Assembly (NCBI RefSeq): GCF_024298865.1 | Contig: NZ_CP101161.1 | Location: 1,695,227 to 1,759,226 of the forward strand | DNA: 64,000 nt | Source of the DNA: Halorarius halobius | GTDB taxonomy: Archaea > Halobacteriota > Halobacteria > Halobacteriales > Haloarculaceae | Direction of reading: 5' to 3' | In this document: in pieces, positions 9,311 to 18,442 of the stretch | How positions within the stretch are numbered: the stretch's first letter is position 1 | Layout: each line of letters starts with the position of its first letter | Made by a program: the position numbers and the translations under genes | Notes under the pieces: generated by a model | Databases searched by the model: none | What the model was told of the DNA's origin: nothing | The model's input: only the letters and a program-made list of their open reading frames with translations

Positions 9311-10553
9311 CCGGCGTTCGAACGCGACCGACGGCGGACTCACGCGCCGGCAGGCGCTCGGGGCGCTGGCGTCGGCCGGCACCGTCGCCGTCGCGGGCTG
9401 TAACGTCGGGCCGCTGGGCGGTGGCGTCGACCCCCTGTGGGAGCAGACGCTGTCGGACGCCAGCGGGACGGCGCCGCCGGCGGCGACCGACAGCCACGTC
9501 CTCGTCGGCACGCAGGACCGCTCGGCGTACGCCCTGGACGTCGAGAGCGGTGAGCGCGCGTTCGACGTGACGACCGGCGGGCCGATAGAGACCCGGCCCG
9601 CGGTGCCGGAGTCGGGCGGCCCGTACCACGTCCACAGCACCGACGGCGACCTCTATGCGGTGTCGGCGGCCGGCGAGCGCCTCTGGCACGAGGAGGGGAC
9701 ACACCGCCGGGCGAGCATCGGCCGGACCGGCTCGCTTCTGGTCGACGTGGACTGGCACACGGAGACGGTCCGCGGGCTGGACGCCGCCTCGGGCGCGACG
9801 CGGTTCGAGCGGACCGCCCGGGTGTACCCGTTCCCGGCGCTGACCGAGTCGACGGCGCTGTTCCCCGTCTCGACCGGCGACGAACGGTACCGGCTGACGG
9901 CGTTCGACGCGGCCGACGGCACGGTCCGGTGGGCGACCGACCCGGATTCGACGCCGCCGTACTACGCGGTCACCGGCGAGCTCGTCGTGACGGTCTCCGA
10001 GGCGGGCGTGCGTGCCCGACACCTCGACGACGGCTCGGTCCGCTGGGAGACGACGCTCGACAGAGACGTCTACTCGTACTTCGGTCGCCCCATCTGGTTC
10101 GGGCGTGACGTCTATCTCCAGACCGACCGCGACGACGAGCCGGACGAACTGGTCGCGCTCGACCGCGCGGACGGCACCGTCCGGTGGTCGCGGTCGGCCG
10201 GCTACGAACTCGAAGACGTGGCCGCGACCGACGAGGCCGTCTACGTCGCGAGTTCGGTCAACGACCCCGACGGCGGTATCCTCGTCCGCGTCGACGCGTT
10301 CGGCCCGGACGGCGACCGCCGGTGGCGGACGACGACCGACCTCCAGATTGGCGGGACGGTCGCGTCGTTCGGCCGGGTGGGCGACGTCGTGTTCGCCGCA
10401 AGCGACCGCGCCGTGACGGCGCTCGACTCCGCCAGTGGGGAGCGCCGCTGGCGCTACGACCCCGAGGGCCGCCTCCACGTCCGGGCGGCCGGCGACGCGC
10501 TGTTCGCGACCGCCCGCGACGGCGGGCGGGTCGCGCGGCTTCCCGTGGAGTGA
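9303..10553 (+). CDS. Secreted lipoprotein with PQQ-type beta-propeller repeats (second of a pair)
   Basis: 416 residues. It has a Tat motif (LTRRQALGALAS), a hydrophobic segment and a lipobox ending VAVAGC, then PQQ-like blades such as VESGERAF, AADGTVRW, RADGTVRW and SASGERRWRYD. It overlaps the previous gene by eight bases, so the two are co-translated and probably arose by duplication. It is a possible BamB-like or periplasmic-type scaffold; no catalytic motif is visible. It may work with its neighbour as a surface complex. Confidence 0.85.
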   Translation: MRDRRSNATDGGLTRRQALGALASAGTVAVAGCNVGPLGGGVDPLWEQTLSDASGTAPPAATDSHVLVGTQDRSAYALDVESGERAFDVTTGGPIETRPAVPESGGPYHVHSTDGDLYAVSAAGERLWHEEGTHRRASIGRTGSLLVDVDWHTETVRGLDAASGATRFERTARVYPFPALTESTALFPVSTGDERYRLTAFDAADGTVRWATDPDSTPPYYAVTGELVVTVSEAGVRARHLDDGSVRWETTLDRDVYSYFGRPIWFGRDVYLQTDRDDEPDELVALDRADGTVRWSRSAGYELEDVAATDEAVYVASSVNDPDGGILVRVDAFGPDGDRRWRTTTDLQIGGTVASFGRVGDVVFAASDRAVTALDSASGERRWRYDPEGRLHVRAAGDALFATARDGGRVARLPVE

Positions 10554-10609
10554 GCGACGACCGGGTCCGAGAAACCGTGGGCCCGGTGACCGCCGTCATC
10601 GGACGAGAT

Positions 10610-10620
10610 TCACTTAAACG
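10610..10620 (+). promoter_or_regulatory. TATA-like element of the alpha/beta hydrolase gene
   Basis: CACTTAAACGG lies about 58 bases before the ATG, which implies a leader of roughly 30 bases. Confidence 0.4.
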
Positions 10621-10672
10621 GCCCCACGACTGAGAGTGTGGCTTTGCCGTCTCCGGCCCGAACCGTAGGTGC

Positions 10673-11479
10673 ATGCAGACGACACAGTCGACCGACGGTA
10701 TCGACGTCACGTACGAACGCCACGGGGAGGGTCAGCCGCTCGTGTTGCTCCACGGCGGGATGGCCCCCCGGGCGTACTGGACGCCGGTCGTCCCGCACCT
10801 CGACGAGTACGCGGCGGTCGTCCCCCAGCGGCCGGGGTTCGGCACCTGTCTCGACGACCCGGCTGAGACGAGCCACGAGGAGATACTGGCCCGCGAGTGT
10901 GCGTACGTCGCGGCGCTTTCCGACGCCGTCGACGGCGACCCGGTGCTGTTCGGCCACTCGTTCGGCGGGTTGACCGCCATCGAGGCCGCGACCGACGCCG
11001 ACGTCGCGGCCGTCGTCGCCTACGAGCCGGCAGTCCTGCCGGAGCCCTACCGAGAGGAGGCGGACCTCGCCGACCGGATGGCGCGGCTCGTCGAGGCGGG
11101 CGACCGCGAGACGGCGGTGAAACGCTACGTCGAGCAGGTGCTCCACCCCGACGGCATCGAGGACCTCGACGCGTGGCTGGCCGAGTGGCCGGTCTGGCCC
11201 GACTGCGTCGACCTCGCGGAGGAGGTCGTCCGCATGAACCGCGCGGTCGAAGCGTACCGACTGCCCGACCGTTTGGACGTCGACGTTCCCGCGCTCGTGA
11301 TGACCGGCACCGACGGTCCGTGGTTCCTCCGCGAGAGCGCCCGCGACGTGCACGCGGCACTGCCCCACAGCCGCCTCGTCGAGTTCGACGGCGTGAGCCA
11401 CAGCGGCCCGGGCGAGGCGCCCGAACGGGTCGCCGCCGAGATGGACGCGTTCGCCCGCCGCTGGTCGACCGCCGACTGA
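10673..11479 (+). CDS. Alpha/beta-fold hydrolase
   Basis: 268 residues. The oxyanion loop LLHGGM follows the first strands, and the nucleophile elbow is GHSFGG with Ser at residue 96. An Asp in MTGTDGPW and a His in GVSHSGPG complete a plausible Ser-Asp-His triad. The length and layout fit esterase or haloperoxidase-like hydrolases of the cytosol. The substrate is not recognisable. It is transcribed alone, with the preceding propeller genes ending 119 bases upstream. Confidence 0.88.
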   Translation: MQTTQSTDGIDVTYERHGEGQPLVLLHGGMAPRAYWTPVVPHLDEYAAVVPQRPGFGTCLDDPAETSHEEILARECAYVAALSDAVDGDPVLFGHSFGGLTAIEAATDADVAAVVAYEPAVLPEPYREEADLADRMARLVEAGDRETAVKRYVEQVLHPDGIEDLDAWLAEWPVWPDCVDLAEEVVRMNRAVEAYRLPDRLDVDVPALVMTGTDGPWFLRESARDVHAALPHSRLVEFDGVSHSGPGEAPERVAAEMDAFARRWSTAD

Positions 11480-11583
11480 CGCCGAGCGCCGGCGGCCACG
11501 CTCACGTCTCTGGAGCGAGGGTGGCTTTGCCAGTCGTCGGAGCCTCCGCGGACTCTCCGGCGCGGCCCGTCCAGTCGTCGCGC

Positions 11584-11862
11584 TCAGATGCCGCCGCCGA
11601 ACGCTATCATGTACAGCAACACGACGAGCCCCTGCGTGATGGCGATGACGACGAACACGGCGATGTGGAACCCGAACAGGTCGTGTTCCTCGTCGTCTTT
11701 CGCCGCCTCGTAGGCGTCCCGTTCGGCGTCGGTCATGCGGTCGCCGTGCCGTTCGCCGACGTGGAGCGCGTGGGCCCGCTCGCCGCGGAACGGGCGCTCG
11801 CAGTACGGACAGACGTGTGGCGTCTCGTCGGTCGGGACGTGGGTGTCGGGCTGGATACTCAT
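11584..11862 (-). CDS. Small zinc-finger protein with a C-terminal membrane helix
   Basis: 92 residues. A C2H2-type finger sits at CPYCERPF followed by HALHVGERH, then an acidic linker (MTDAERDAYEAAKDDEEHD) and one C-terminal hydrophobic helix (IAVFVVIAITQGLVVLLYMI). It would place a zinc finger on the cytosolic or external face of the membrane. Its ATG overlaps the stop of the upstream 12-TM-type membrane protein gene, so the two are coupled and probably form one complex. I do not recognise a characterised homologue. Confidence 0.8.
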   Translation of the reverse strand: MSIQPDTHVPTDETPHVCPYCERPFRGERAHALHVGERHGDRMTDAERDAYEAAKDDEEHDLFGFHIAVFVVIAITQGLVVLLYMIAFGGGI

Positions 11863-13301
11863 GTGTAGGGGGGTTGGGTGAACGGCTGGGCGACGACCCA
11901 GAGGCTGACCGTCGTGTAGGCCATCATCACGACGACGAACGGGTACTGGCTCCGGATGGGTGCGAGCACGCCGGGGAACAGCCGGAACCCGAACGAGTGG
12001 GCGACCCACAGCGCCAGCAGGTGGCCCAGCAGGACGAACGCCAGCGCGAGCAGGCCGAACCAGCCGGGCAGGACGAGCACGACGGGGTTCGCCGTCGGCG
12101 TGAACGGACTCGCCAGCGCCGCCCCGAGCACCGGCAACAGCGTGAGCAGGTAGTCCAGATAGTGGGCGAGGTGGTAGCCGGCGGCGATGGGCAGAAGCGA
12201 TGGCGCGAACCAGCGGCCGATGAACCCGCCGGTGACGTACGTGTCGGCGGTGTCGCGTGCCTTGCCGGCGGCGAGCCGGTAGCCGCCGAGGAACAGCCCG
12301 AACCCGCCGGCCATCGCGGTGACGTACGCCGCGAGCGGCGGCACGCCGACGCCGACGACGACGCGGACGGCGTCGGCCCACGCCGTCGTGGTGACGAGCC
12401 CGTCGAACGTCGTCGCCCACAGCAGGGCGACGACGAACGGCACCTCGCCGGGGCGGTCCGGGAGCCGCACGTCGCTCAGCGCCGCCACCGGGAGCCGGAG
12501 CGCCAGCCCGTCGTCGGTCCGCTGGACCGGAGCCAGTTGACCGTACAGGTGGAACACGCGGGCGACGGGGTCGACCTGCTCGAACCACGCGTCGACGCCG
12601 AAGGTGGCCGCGCCGACGACCGTGACCAGCGTGTACGCGACGATCAGCGTCGCCAGCAGTTGCGGGTCCTCCGCCAGCGGCGTGACCACCTCGACCAGCA
12701 CGAGACCGAGCAGGCCGACGACGGCGGGCCAGGCGCCCAGCCGCTCGGGGTACGCCCGCGTCCCGGGCGTCGGCACCAGGGCGGCGAGCGTCCGCCACGG
12801 GTTCACGACCGGCCAGCTGTTGCCGACCAGATACACCGACATCGTGTAGCCGGCCCACCAGCCGCTCCAGACGACGAGGATGGCGAGGTTCGACAGCGGC
12901 TCCTGGGGGCCGACGTAGCCCGTGGCGACGACGAGCAGGAGGACGACGACGCCGGCGAGACGGCCCGCCCGGACGCTGGCGTCGCGGACCGCGGGGAGCG
13001 ACGGGAGCCGTGTCCCGACGTCGTTGATGCGCCGGATGCGCTCGTGGTCGGTCATGAAGCTGGTGAACAGGAAGGAGACGCCCACCAGCAGGCCGCCGGT
13101 GCCGATGGAGAGCCACGAGGGTACGGTGCCGCCCTCGATACTGCCGCTCAGGCCGCCGACATGAAGCGGGATGCCGGCGAACCACAGCGAAGCGAGCAGT
13201 CCGAGCGCCAGCGCGGCGAATGATATCATCGGGTGAGCGACCGTCCACGCGGTCCATTCCCCCACAGTTCCATAAACATGCGTGCCGGCCCGGCCGGTCA
13301 C
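11859..13301 (-). CDS. Polytopic membrane protein (family sometimes annotated 'fenitrothion hydrolase')
   Basis: 480 residues with about a dozen hydrophobic segments. Conserved-looking features are the YLVGNSWPVVNPWRTL segment, GWWAGYTMSVY and PIAAGYHLAHYLDYLL, the last rich in His and Tyr within the membrane. Databases often label homologues in actinobacteria and haloarchaea fenitrothion hydrolase, but I see no hydrolase motif and consider the function unknown. The start is a GTG that overlaps the stop of the HTH_10 regulator (GTGA). The downstream zinc-finger gene overlaps its own stop. Confidence 0.8.
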   Translation of the reverse strand: MTGRAGTHVYGTVGEWTAWTVAHPMISFAALALGLLASLWFAGIPLHVGGLSGSIEGGTVPSWLSIGTGGLLVGVSFLFTSFMTDHERIRRINDVGTRLPSLPAVRDASVRAGRLAGVVVLLLVVATGYVGPQEPLSNLAILVVWSGWWAGYTMSVYLVGNSWPVVNPWRTLAALVPTPGTRAYPERLGAWPAVVGLLGLVLVEVVTPLAEDPQLLATLIVAYTLVTVVGAATFGVDAWFEQVDPVARVFHLYGQLAPVQRTDDGLALRLPVAALSDVRLPDRPGEVPFVVALLWATTFDGLVTTTAWADAVRVVVGVGVPPLAAYVTAMAGGFGLFLGGYRLAAGKARDTADTYVTGGFIGRWFAPSLLPIAAGYHLAHYLDYLLTLLPVLGAALASPFTPTANPVVLVLPGWFGLLALAFVLLGHLLALWVAHSFGFRLFPGVLAPIRSQYPFVVVMMAYTTVSLWVVAQPFTQPPYT

Positions 13302-13954
13302 CGGGCGAGCGTCTCGAACACCCGCGCTTCGACGTTCCGGAGGTGGTCGCCGACGGTGGTGGCCGCGACGTCGAGTTCGGCCGCGATGTCGTCGTGGGTC
13401 GCCTCCCGTGGGTTCGCGTAGTAGCCCAGTTCGACGGCCACCCGGAGCACCTCCTGCTGGCGGGTGGTCAGCGGCCGCAGGACCGAAGCGGAATCGGGGT
13501 GGTACGGGCCGGTTCCGACCACCTCGACGTCGAGGTCCGACGCCGTGACCACGTCGTCGTAGTACGACCGGAACTCCGCGTCAGTTCCGAGGAACGTGAG
13601 TTCGAGCGCCCCGTCCTCGGTGACGTCGATGGGCGTCTCCAGCACGAGGTCGGACTCGCGGTGGCGTTCGAGCAGGCGGCGCGCCGGCCCGCGGGCCGCG
13701 AACTGGCTGGTCGCCAGCCAGCGCTCGTCGCCGGAGACGAGGAACCGCTCGACGTGCGGGGAGTCGGCCATGAGCCGCTCGTAGCGGGACCGGTCGCCGC
13801 TCCCCTCGGCCAGCGTCAGCACCGTCCCGTCGGCGAGCAGTTCGACGTGGTGGATGCGCTCGCGCGTTATCGACTCGGCGTCCGCGAGGCGCTTCCCCAC
13901 GGGGTGGAACCCCCCGCGTTCGCCAGCGTCGAGCCGAACGGTGAGATACCGCAT
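13298..13954 (-). CDS. HTH_10 (Bat-type) transcriptional regulator
   Basis: 218 residues. The C-terminus has the HTH_10 domain seen in haloarchaeal bacterio-opsin activator relatives: LTTRQQEVLRVAVELGYYAN, HDDIAAELDVAATTVGDHLR and NVEARVF. The N-terminal 150 residues form an unassigned sensor-like region with no obvious metal or redox motif. It is the first gene of a coupled three-gene cassette with the polytopic membrane protein and the zinc-finger/TM protein, which suggests that it controls or senses their function. The ATG at 13954 (MRYLTVRLD) is chosen because similarity of such proteins begins there. Confidence 0.85.
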   Translation of the reverse strand: MRYLTVRLDAGERGGFHPVGKRLADAESITRERIHHVELLADGTVLTLAEGSGDRSRYERLMADSPHVERFLVSGDERWLATSQFAARGPARRLLERHRESDLVLETPIDVTEDGALELTFLGTDAEFRSYYDDVVTASDLDVEVVGTGPYHPDSASVLRPLTTRQQEVLRVAVELGYYANPREATHDDIAAELDVAATTVGDHLRNVEARVFETLAR

Positions 13955-14157
13955 CGAACGCTCCTCGCCCGGCGAGCACTTAAAGAATCGTGGATACACG
14001 ACGGGCAACGCACCCTCGTCGCACCCCTACGCGTCGGTGTGCAACGCGACGACGTCCGCCGGCGACGGCGACCGGTCGAGTCGAATCGTAGCGAGCAACC
14101 GAGCGAACGGCCGACAGCGGCCGGCACGGGTTCCCCCGGCGGCCGGGAGGTGAGCCG

Positions 14158-15561
14158 ATGACGCTCGCGGAGACCCCGCGGTACGACTCCGGCCGGGTGA
14201 GCGCGGTCGGTGGCCGTGCCGTCGTGCTCGGCGGGAGCGTGGCCGGCCTCTGTGCGGCCCGGGTGCTGGCCGACGGGTTCGAGGAGGTGGTGATAGTCGA
14301 GCGCGACGCGGTGCCTGCGGAGCCGGCCCCCCGAGACGGCGCGCCGCAGACGAGCCACCCGCACGTCCTGCTGGAGGCCGGCCGCGCGACGCTCGAGGAC
14401 CTGTTCCCCGGGTTCACCGAGGGCGTGCTCGCGGCCGGCGGCCTCGTCGTCGACGCCGGCACGGACATGAAGGAGTACAACGAGGGGGGCGTGCTGGCCC
14501 GGCCGCCGTCGCGGCTCCCCACCTACTGTGCGAGCCGCGCCCTGCTGGAACACGAGATACGCGAGCGGGTACGCGACGTCGAGCACGTTCGGTTCCAGGA
14601 CGAAACCCGGTTCACCGACTACCTGACGAACGCCACCGGGGCCACGGTGACAGGGGTCGCCGTCCGCGCCGCCGACGGGACCGAGCGCCACATCGACGCG
14701 GACCTCGTCGTGGACGCGACCGGCCGGACGAGCCGGACGGGTCGGTGGCTCGAACACAACGGCTACGCGGCGCCGCCGACCGACGAGGTCCAGGTCGACG
14801 TCGGGTACGGCACCGTCCACCTCGAGCGGCCGGCCGACGACCGGCGGTTGCGGCTCGTCTCGCCGTCGCCGCCGGAGAACCGGGGGGCGGCGCTCATCCC
14901 GGTCGAGGGCGGCCGGTGGGAACTCGTCGTGCAGGCCGTCCACGACGAACAGGCCCCGGCCGACCGCGAGGCGTTCACCACGTTCGCGGAGTCGTTGCCC
15001 CTGCCCGAGATTGGCGACCTCGTGGAGTCACAGCGGTGGTGCTCCGACGTCCAGCAGTACCCGTATCCGGCCAGCCGGCGCCGCCGCTACGAGACGCTCG
15101 ACGTGTTCCCGGAGGGGCTGGTCGTCACCGGCGACGCGCTCACCAGTTTCAACCCCGTCTACGGCCAGGGGATGTCGGTCGCGGCTCTGGAGGCCGTCCA
15201 CCTGCATCACGCGCTGGCCGACGGTGGCCGCGAGCGCCTCGGCCCCCGCTTCTTCGACCGTGCGGCCGAATTGGTCGACACGGTCTGGCGGCTCGTCGTC
15301 GGTGGCGACTTCGCGTTCCCGGCGACGACGGGGCCGAAACCCGCCGGCACCGACCTCGCGAACTGGTACGTCCGGCGGCTCCTCCGGCGTGCCCACACGG
15401 ACCCGGTCGTCAGCGAGGCGTTCGCCCGCGTCACGCGGCTGGAACGGCCGCCCGAGACGCTGGTTCGTCCCGGCGTCGTTCGCCGAGTGCTGGCGCCGGA
15501 CCGCTCCGGCGGCTCGCTCCGCGGGGTCGTGGCCCGGCTGGCGGACGGCGTGGCGCGGTAG
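14158..15561 (+). CDS. FAD-dependent oxidoreductase (monooxygenase / geranylgeranyl reductase-like)
   Basis: 467 residues. The N-terminal dinucleotide-binding motif is VVLGGSVAGLCAARVL, followed by an acidic residue at the end of the second strand (IVERD). The second FAD motif is GDALTSFNPVYGQGMS, typical of the aromatic hydroxylase and geranylgeranyl-reductase group. Between them is DLVVDATGRTSR. It probably acts on a hydrophobic substrate near the membrane. The substrate is not identifiable. It is divergent from the HTH_10 gene, with 203 bases between them. Confidence 0.86.
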   Translation: MTLAETPRYDSGRVSAVGGRAVVLGGSVAGLCAARVLADGFEEVVIVERDAVPAEPAPRDGAPQTSHPHVLLEAGRATLEDLFPGFTEGVLAAGGLVVDAGTDMKEYNEGGVLARPPSRLPTYCASRALLEHEIRERVRDVEHVRFQDETRFTDYLTNATGATVTGVAVRAADGTERHIDADLVVDATGRTSRTGRWLEHNGYAAPPTDEVQVDVGYGTVHLERPADDRRLRLVSPSPPENRGAALIPVEGGRWELVVQAVHDEQAPADREAFTTFAESLPLPEIGDLVESQRWCSDVQQYPYPASRRRRYETLDVFPEGLVVTGDALTSFNPVYGQGMSVAALEAVHLHHALADGGRERLGPRFFDRAAELVDTVWRLVVGGDFAFPATTGPKPAGTDLANWYVRRLLRRAHTDPVVSEAFARVTRLERPPETLVRPGVVRRVLAPDRSGGSLRGVVARLADGVAR

Positions 15562-15922
15562 TCGGGATGTCCCACGCTGGCTGTCGGTGGCCGGCGCCGA
15601 ACCGCCCCGAATGATAGGGATTACGCCCGACTGCGCGCCCGTTCGTGCTCGATGGGTGGCCGACGTTGTACCGACCTTACCGGCAGGACGGACGGTCTCT
15701 GCCCGGACTGTTGGCGAATACCGACTGAGTACTTTTCAGACTGGCCGGTGACGTACGCGGCATCGATGGACCCGACATGAGCGGCATCGATGGGTTCGAC
15801 GTGACCGCTCGGCCCGCTCCGTTCGGCCGGCGTGTGCTCCCCGCCGCTCGCCGTCGGTCGACTGGCGGCCGACCGACAATCCGCGGTCCGACCCCGACCC
15901 ACTGCCCCCGTTGCCACCCACC
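15562..15922. other. Intergenic region with a short direct repeat
   Basis: No coding frame is convincing. GCGGCATCGATGG occurs twice (15757-15769 and 15781-15793, period 24), just behind a TATA-like GTACTTTTCAG (15730-15740). The repeats may be regulator sites near the transcription start of the DUF389 gene, whose leader would be long (about 160 bases), or chance. Confidence 0.4.
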
Positions 15923-17353
15923 ATGCGCCTCGTCCAGGTTCTGATTCCGGAGGGAAAGCGGTCGAGCGTCCTCGAGTCGCTCGACGAGCAGGGCATCGAC
16001 TACGCCGTGTTCGAGGAGGTCGGACGCGGCGACTTCGAGGCGATGGTCCAGTTTCCCGTCCCCCCGAGCGGCGTGGAACCGGTGTTGGAGGAACTGACCG
16101 ACGCCGGCCTCCGCGAGGACGCGTACACCATCGTCATGCCGACCGAGACCGTCGTCTCACAGCGACTCGCCGCCCTCGTTGAGCGGTTCCCGGGGCTCCG
16201 AATCTCTCGCGAGGAACTCCACGCTCGGGCCCAGGACCTCGCGCCCGCGAACTCCACGTTCTTCGCGCTGCTGCTTTTGAGTACGGTCATCGCCACCACC
16301 GGACTGCTGCTCGACTCCGCGGCGACCATCATCGGCGCGATGGTCGTCGCCCCCCTGATGGGCCCCGCCATCTCGGCGAGCGTCGGCACCATCCTCGACG
16401 ACCGTGAGATGGCCGCCCGCGGCGTCAGACTACAGGTGACCGGGCTCCTCGCCGCCATCGCGACCGGCGCCGTCCTGGGTTGGCTGCTCAAACAGAGCAT
16501 CCTCATCGCCCCGGGGCTCGCATTACAGGAGATTCCGCAGATCGCCGAGCGGACGAGCCCCAATCTGCTGTCGCTGTTCCTGGCGCTCGGCTCCGGGTTC
16601 GCCGGTGCCATCAGCATCATCAGGGGAGCGGGGTCGACGCTCGTCGGCGTGGCCATCGCGGTCGCGCTCGTCCCGCCGGCGGCCACCTCGGGGCTCGGCA
16701 TCGCCTTCGGCCTCCCAGCGGTCGCCATCGCCGGCGCCGTCCTCGTCGTGGTGAACCTGCTCGCCATCAACCTCTCGGCGCTCATCCTGCTCTACTGGGC
16801 CGGCTTCAAACCGCTCGACACCGGCGCTTACGAGACGGTCCGGGCGTCGTTCGTCTCGCGGGTCGTCGTCATCGCCATCGCCATCGCCGTCCTCGCGGTC
16901 GTGCTCGCCGGCGTCACGTGGCTCACCTTCCAGACCCAGTCGTTCGAGCGGAAGACGCAGGCCGAGTTCCAGCAGGTGTTCGACGAGGCAGACGTCGAGG
17001 GCGTCGAACTCGTCTCGGTGACGGTCGACTACGCGCCGCTCGACGTGCTGTTGGGCAACCAGCCACGGGTGGACGTCCTCGTCGGCGTGCCACGCGACCT
17101 CGACGTCCCCCCCGACCTCGCACAGCGGTTCGACGACGGCCTGACGGAGGAACTGGGCCGCGACGTCGTCGTCCGCGTCGGCTTCATCGAGGCGCAGGTG
17201 TCGTCGGACGCCGAGACGAGGGCGCTGGCACCGGGGGCGCTGGACGACGCCGCAACCCAGCGGTCAGACTGCTGGGGGAGCGACGCCGGCTGTACCGCTG
17301 TCGAGCGACCGGCAGTCGCGCGGCCGGCGTGGCCGGAGCCGAGCGGCGGCTGA
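15923..17353 (+). CDS. TIGR00341/DUF389 family membrane protein
   Basis: About 476 residues. The N-terminal soluble domain begins MRLVQVLIPEGKR, and the membrane part has the family hallmarks LLLSTVIATTGLLLDSAATIIGAMVVAPLMGP, here split as TGLLLDSAATIIGAM and VAPLMGPAIS, plus VAIAVALVPPAATSGLG. About seven membrane helices are followed by a soluble tail. The molecular function of the family is unknown. A paralogue lies at 32057-33376. The tail here is longer (to EPSGG) than that of the paralogue. The ATG at 15923 matches the paralogue start. Confidence 0.88.
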   Translation: MRLVQVLIPEGKRSSVLESLDEQGIDYAVFEEVGRGDFEAMVQFPVPPSGVEPVLEELTDAGLREDAYTIVMPTETVVSQRLAALVERFPGLRISREELHARAQDLAPANSTFFALLLLSTVIATTGLLLDSAATIIGAMVVAPLMGPAISASVGTILDDREMAARGVRLQVTGLLAAIATGAVLGWLLKQSILIAPGLALQEIPQIAERTSPNLLSLFLALGSGFAGAISIIRGAGSTLVGVAIAVALVPPAATSGLGIAFGLPAVAIAGAVLVVVNLLAINLSALILLYWAGFKPLDTGAYETVRASFVSRVVVIAIAIAVLAVVLAGVTWLTFQTQSFERKTQAEFQQVFDEADVEGVELVSVTVDYAPLDVLLGNQPRVDVLVGVPRDLDVPPDLAQRFDDGLTEELGRDVVVRVGFIEAQVSSDAETRALAPGALDDAATQRSDCWGSDAGCTAVERPAVARPAWPEPSGG

Positions 17354-17386
17354 CGTCGACCGGTCCCGTCCAGCGCCCGGGCCGAT

Positions 17387-17557
17387 TCAGCCCGGCACCG
17401 AAACCGAGATTTCGTGGCCGTCGCCGTCGTCCGTGGCCCGGCCACAGAACGGGCAGTACTCGTAGAAGAACGCGCCGGGTTTGACGTTGTACCCGCCGGT
17501 CACCGCACAGTCGATTCGCGTCGTCGCCGACGAGTCATCAGCAGGTGGAACGAACAT
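17387..17557 (-). CDS. Small CxxC zinc-ribbon-like protein
   Basis: 56 residues ending with YEYCPFCGRATDDGDGHE. One CxxC pair plus an upstream Cys (RIDCAV) could hold zinc. Codon use keeps G/C at third positions, and a TATA-like GAGTTTATCAACC lies 35-45 bases before the ATG on the same strand. A longer frame upstream is Arg-rich and probably not coding. I do not recognise a family; it could be chance, but the Cys pattern is common among haloarchaeal small proteins. Confidence 0.5.
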   Translation of the reverse strand: MFVPPADDSSATTRIDCAVTGGYNVKPGAFFYEYCPFCGRATDDGDGHEISVSVPG

Positions 17558-17904
17558 GTGAACGTGTGTCGTACCCTGAACTCGGGGACGGTGGTTGATA
17601 AACTCTCGCGTACCTGTCGTTGGGACGTACTTACCGGCCTCGAGCCCCCGCGATTCGGGTGCCACGGTGCCCGATAGGCCACGCCGGTCACGGGTTCTTC
17701 CGGCCGGCCCGGCGGAGAGCGCCCGGGCCCGTTTCCTCGGTCGAGACAGCGCTCTCACCGCGTGAGAGACGTCGTCCGTCCGCGGGACGGATGACAGGAG
17801 TCGCTTTCCGTGATCCTCGACGGCGTTCTAACTTCGGAGTTCGTGGCAGGGAGAAACGGGACGGTGCGGCGGACCGGACGGTGCGGCCGTCGAGAGCCGC
17901 CGGG
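17558..17904. other. Intergenic region
   Basis: No gene is convincing here on either strand. It contains the probable promoter of the small zinc-ribbon gene near 17592-17601 and the 3' flank of the DUF1269 gene. Confidence 0.4.
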
Positions 17905-18402
17905 TTATCCGGCGACTTCCTCGGCGGCGAACGTCTCGCGGAGCTTCGTCTCGTCGTCGGGCGAGAGGTTCGTCTGGATGATGGTGAACTCCATATCGGT
18001 GACCTCCTCCTGAATCCGCTCCAGTTGGGCGTCACGCGTCAGCAGGAACAGCGCGGACTCGCCGGGCTGGATGGTGTCGCTCACCTCCTTGATGAACGAG
18101 TCGTCGATACCGATGTCACCCAGTTTCCCGGCGATTGCGCCGCCGGCAGCGCCCGCAATCAGCCCGAGCCACGGCGCGAAGAAGAGGAGGCCGATGAGCA
18201 TCCCCCAGAACGCGCCGCCGAGCGCGCCCGAGCCGACGAGGCTGTGGGCTTGCTTGACCTTCGTCTTCCCGTTCTCCTTGCGGACGACGACGGCGGCGTC
18301 CTCGAGCGTGATGAGTTCCCGTTTCTGGAACTCGTACATCCGCTCGCGCATCTCCTCCGCACCGGTCATACTCTCGAACGCGAGGACGACTAGCGAACTC
18401 AT
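17905..18402 (-). CDS. DUF1269-like membrane-associated protein
   Basis: 165 residues. It begins MSSLVVLAFESMTGAEEM and contains DAAVVVRKENGKTKVKQ, then a Gly/Ala-rich hydrophobic hairpin (GALGGAFWGMLIGLLFF, GLIAGAAGGAIAGK), and ends with ESALFLLTRD and a short alpha/beta tail. This layout matches the DUF1269 family, thought to be membrane-associated stress proteins with no known activity. A strong TATA element precedes it. Confidence 0.87.
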   Translation of the reverse strand: MSSLVVLAFESMTGAEEMRERMYEFQKRELITLEDAAVVVRKENGKTKVKQAHSLVGSGALGGAFWGMLIGLLFFAPWLGLIAGAAGGAIAGKLGDIGIDDSFIKEVSDTIQPGESALFLLTRDAQLERIQEEVTDMEFTIIQTNLSPDDETKLRETFAAEEVAG

Positions 18403-18429
18403 GCGTCAGTTCGGACGGCCGTATCTGAT

Positions 18430-18442
18430 ATAGTTATAAGCG
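18430..18442 (-). promoter_or_regulatory. TATA element of the DUF1269 gene
   Basis: On the minus strand GCTTATAACTATATC lies about 28-40 bases before the ATG, the expected spacing for a leaderless or short-leader haloarchaeal mRNA. Confidence 0.6.
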
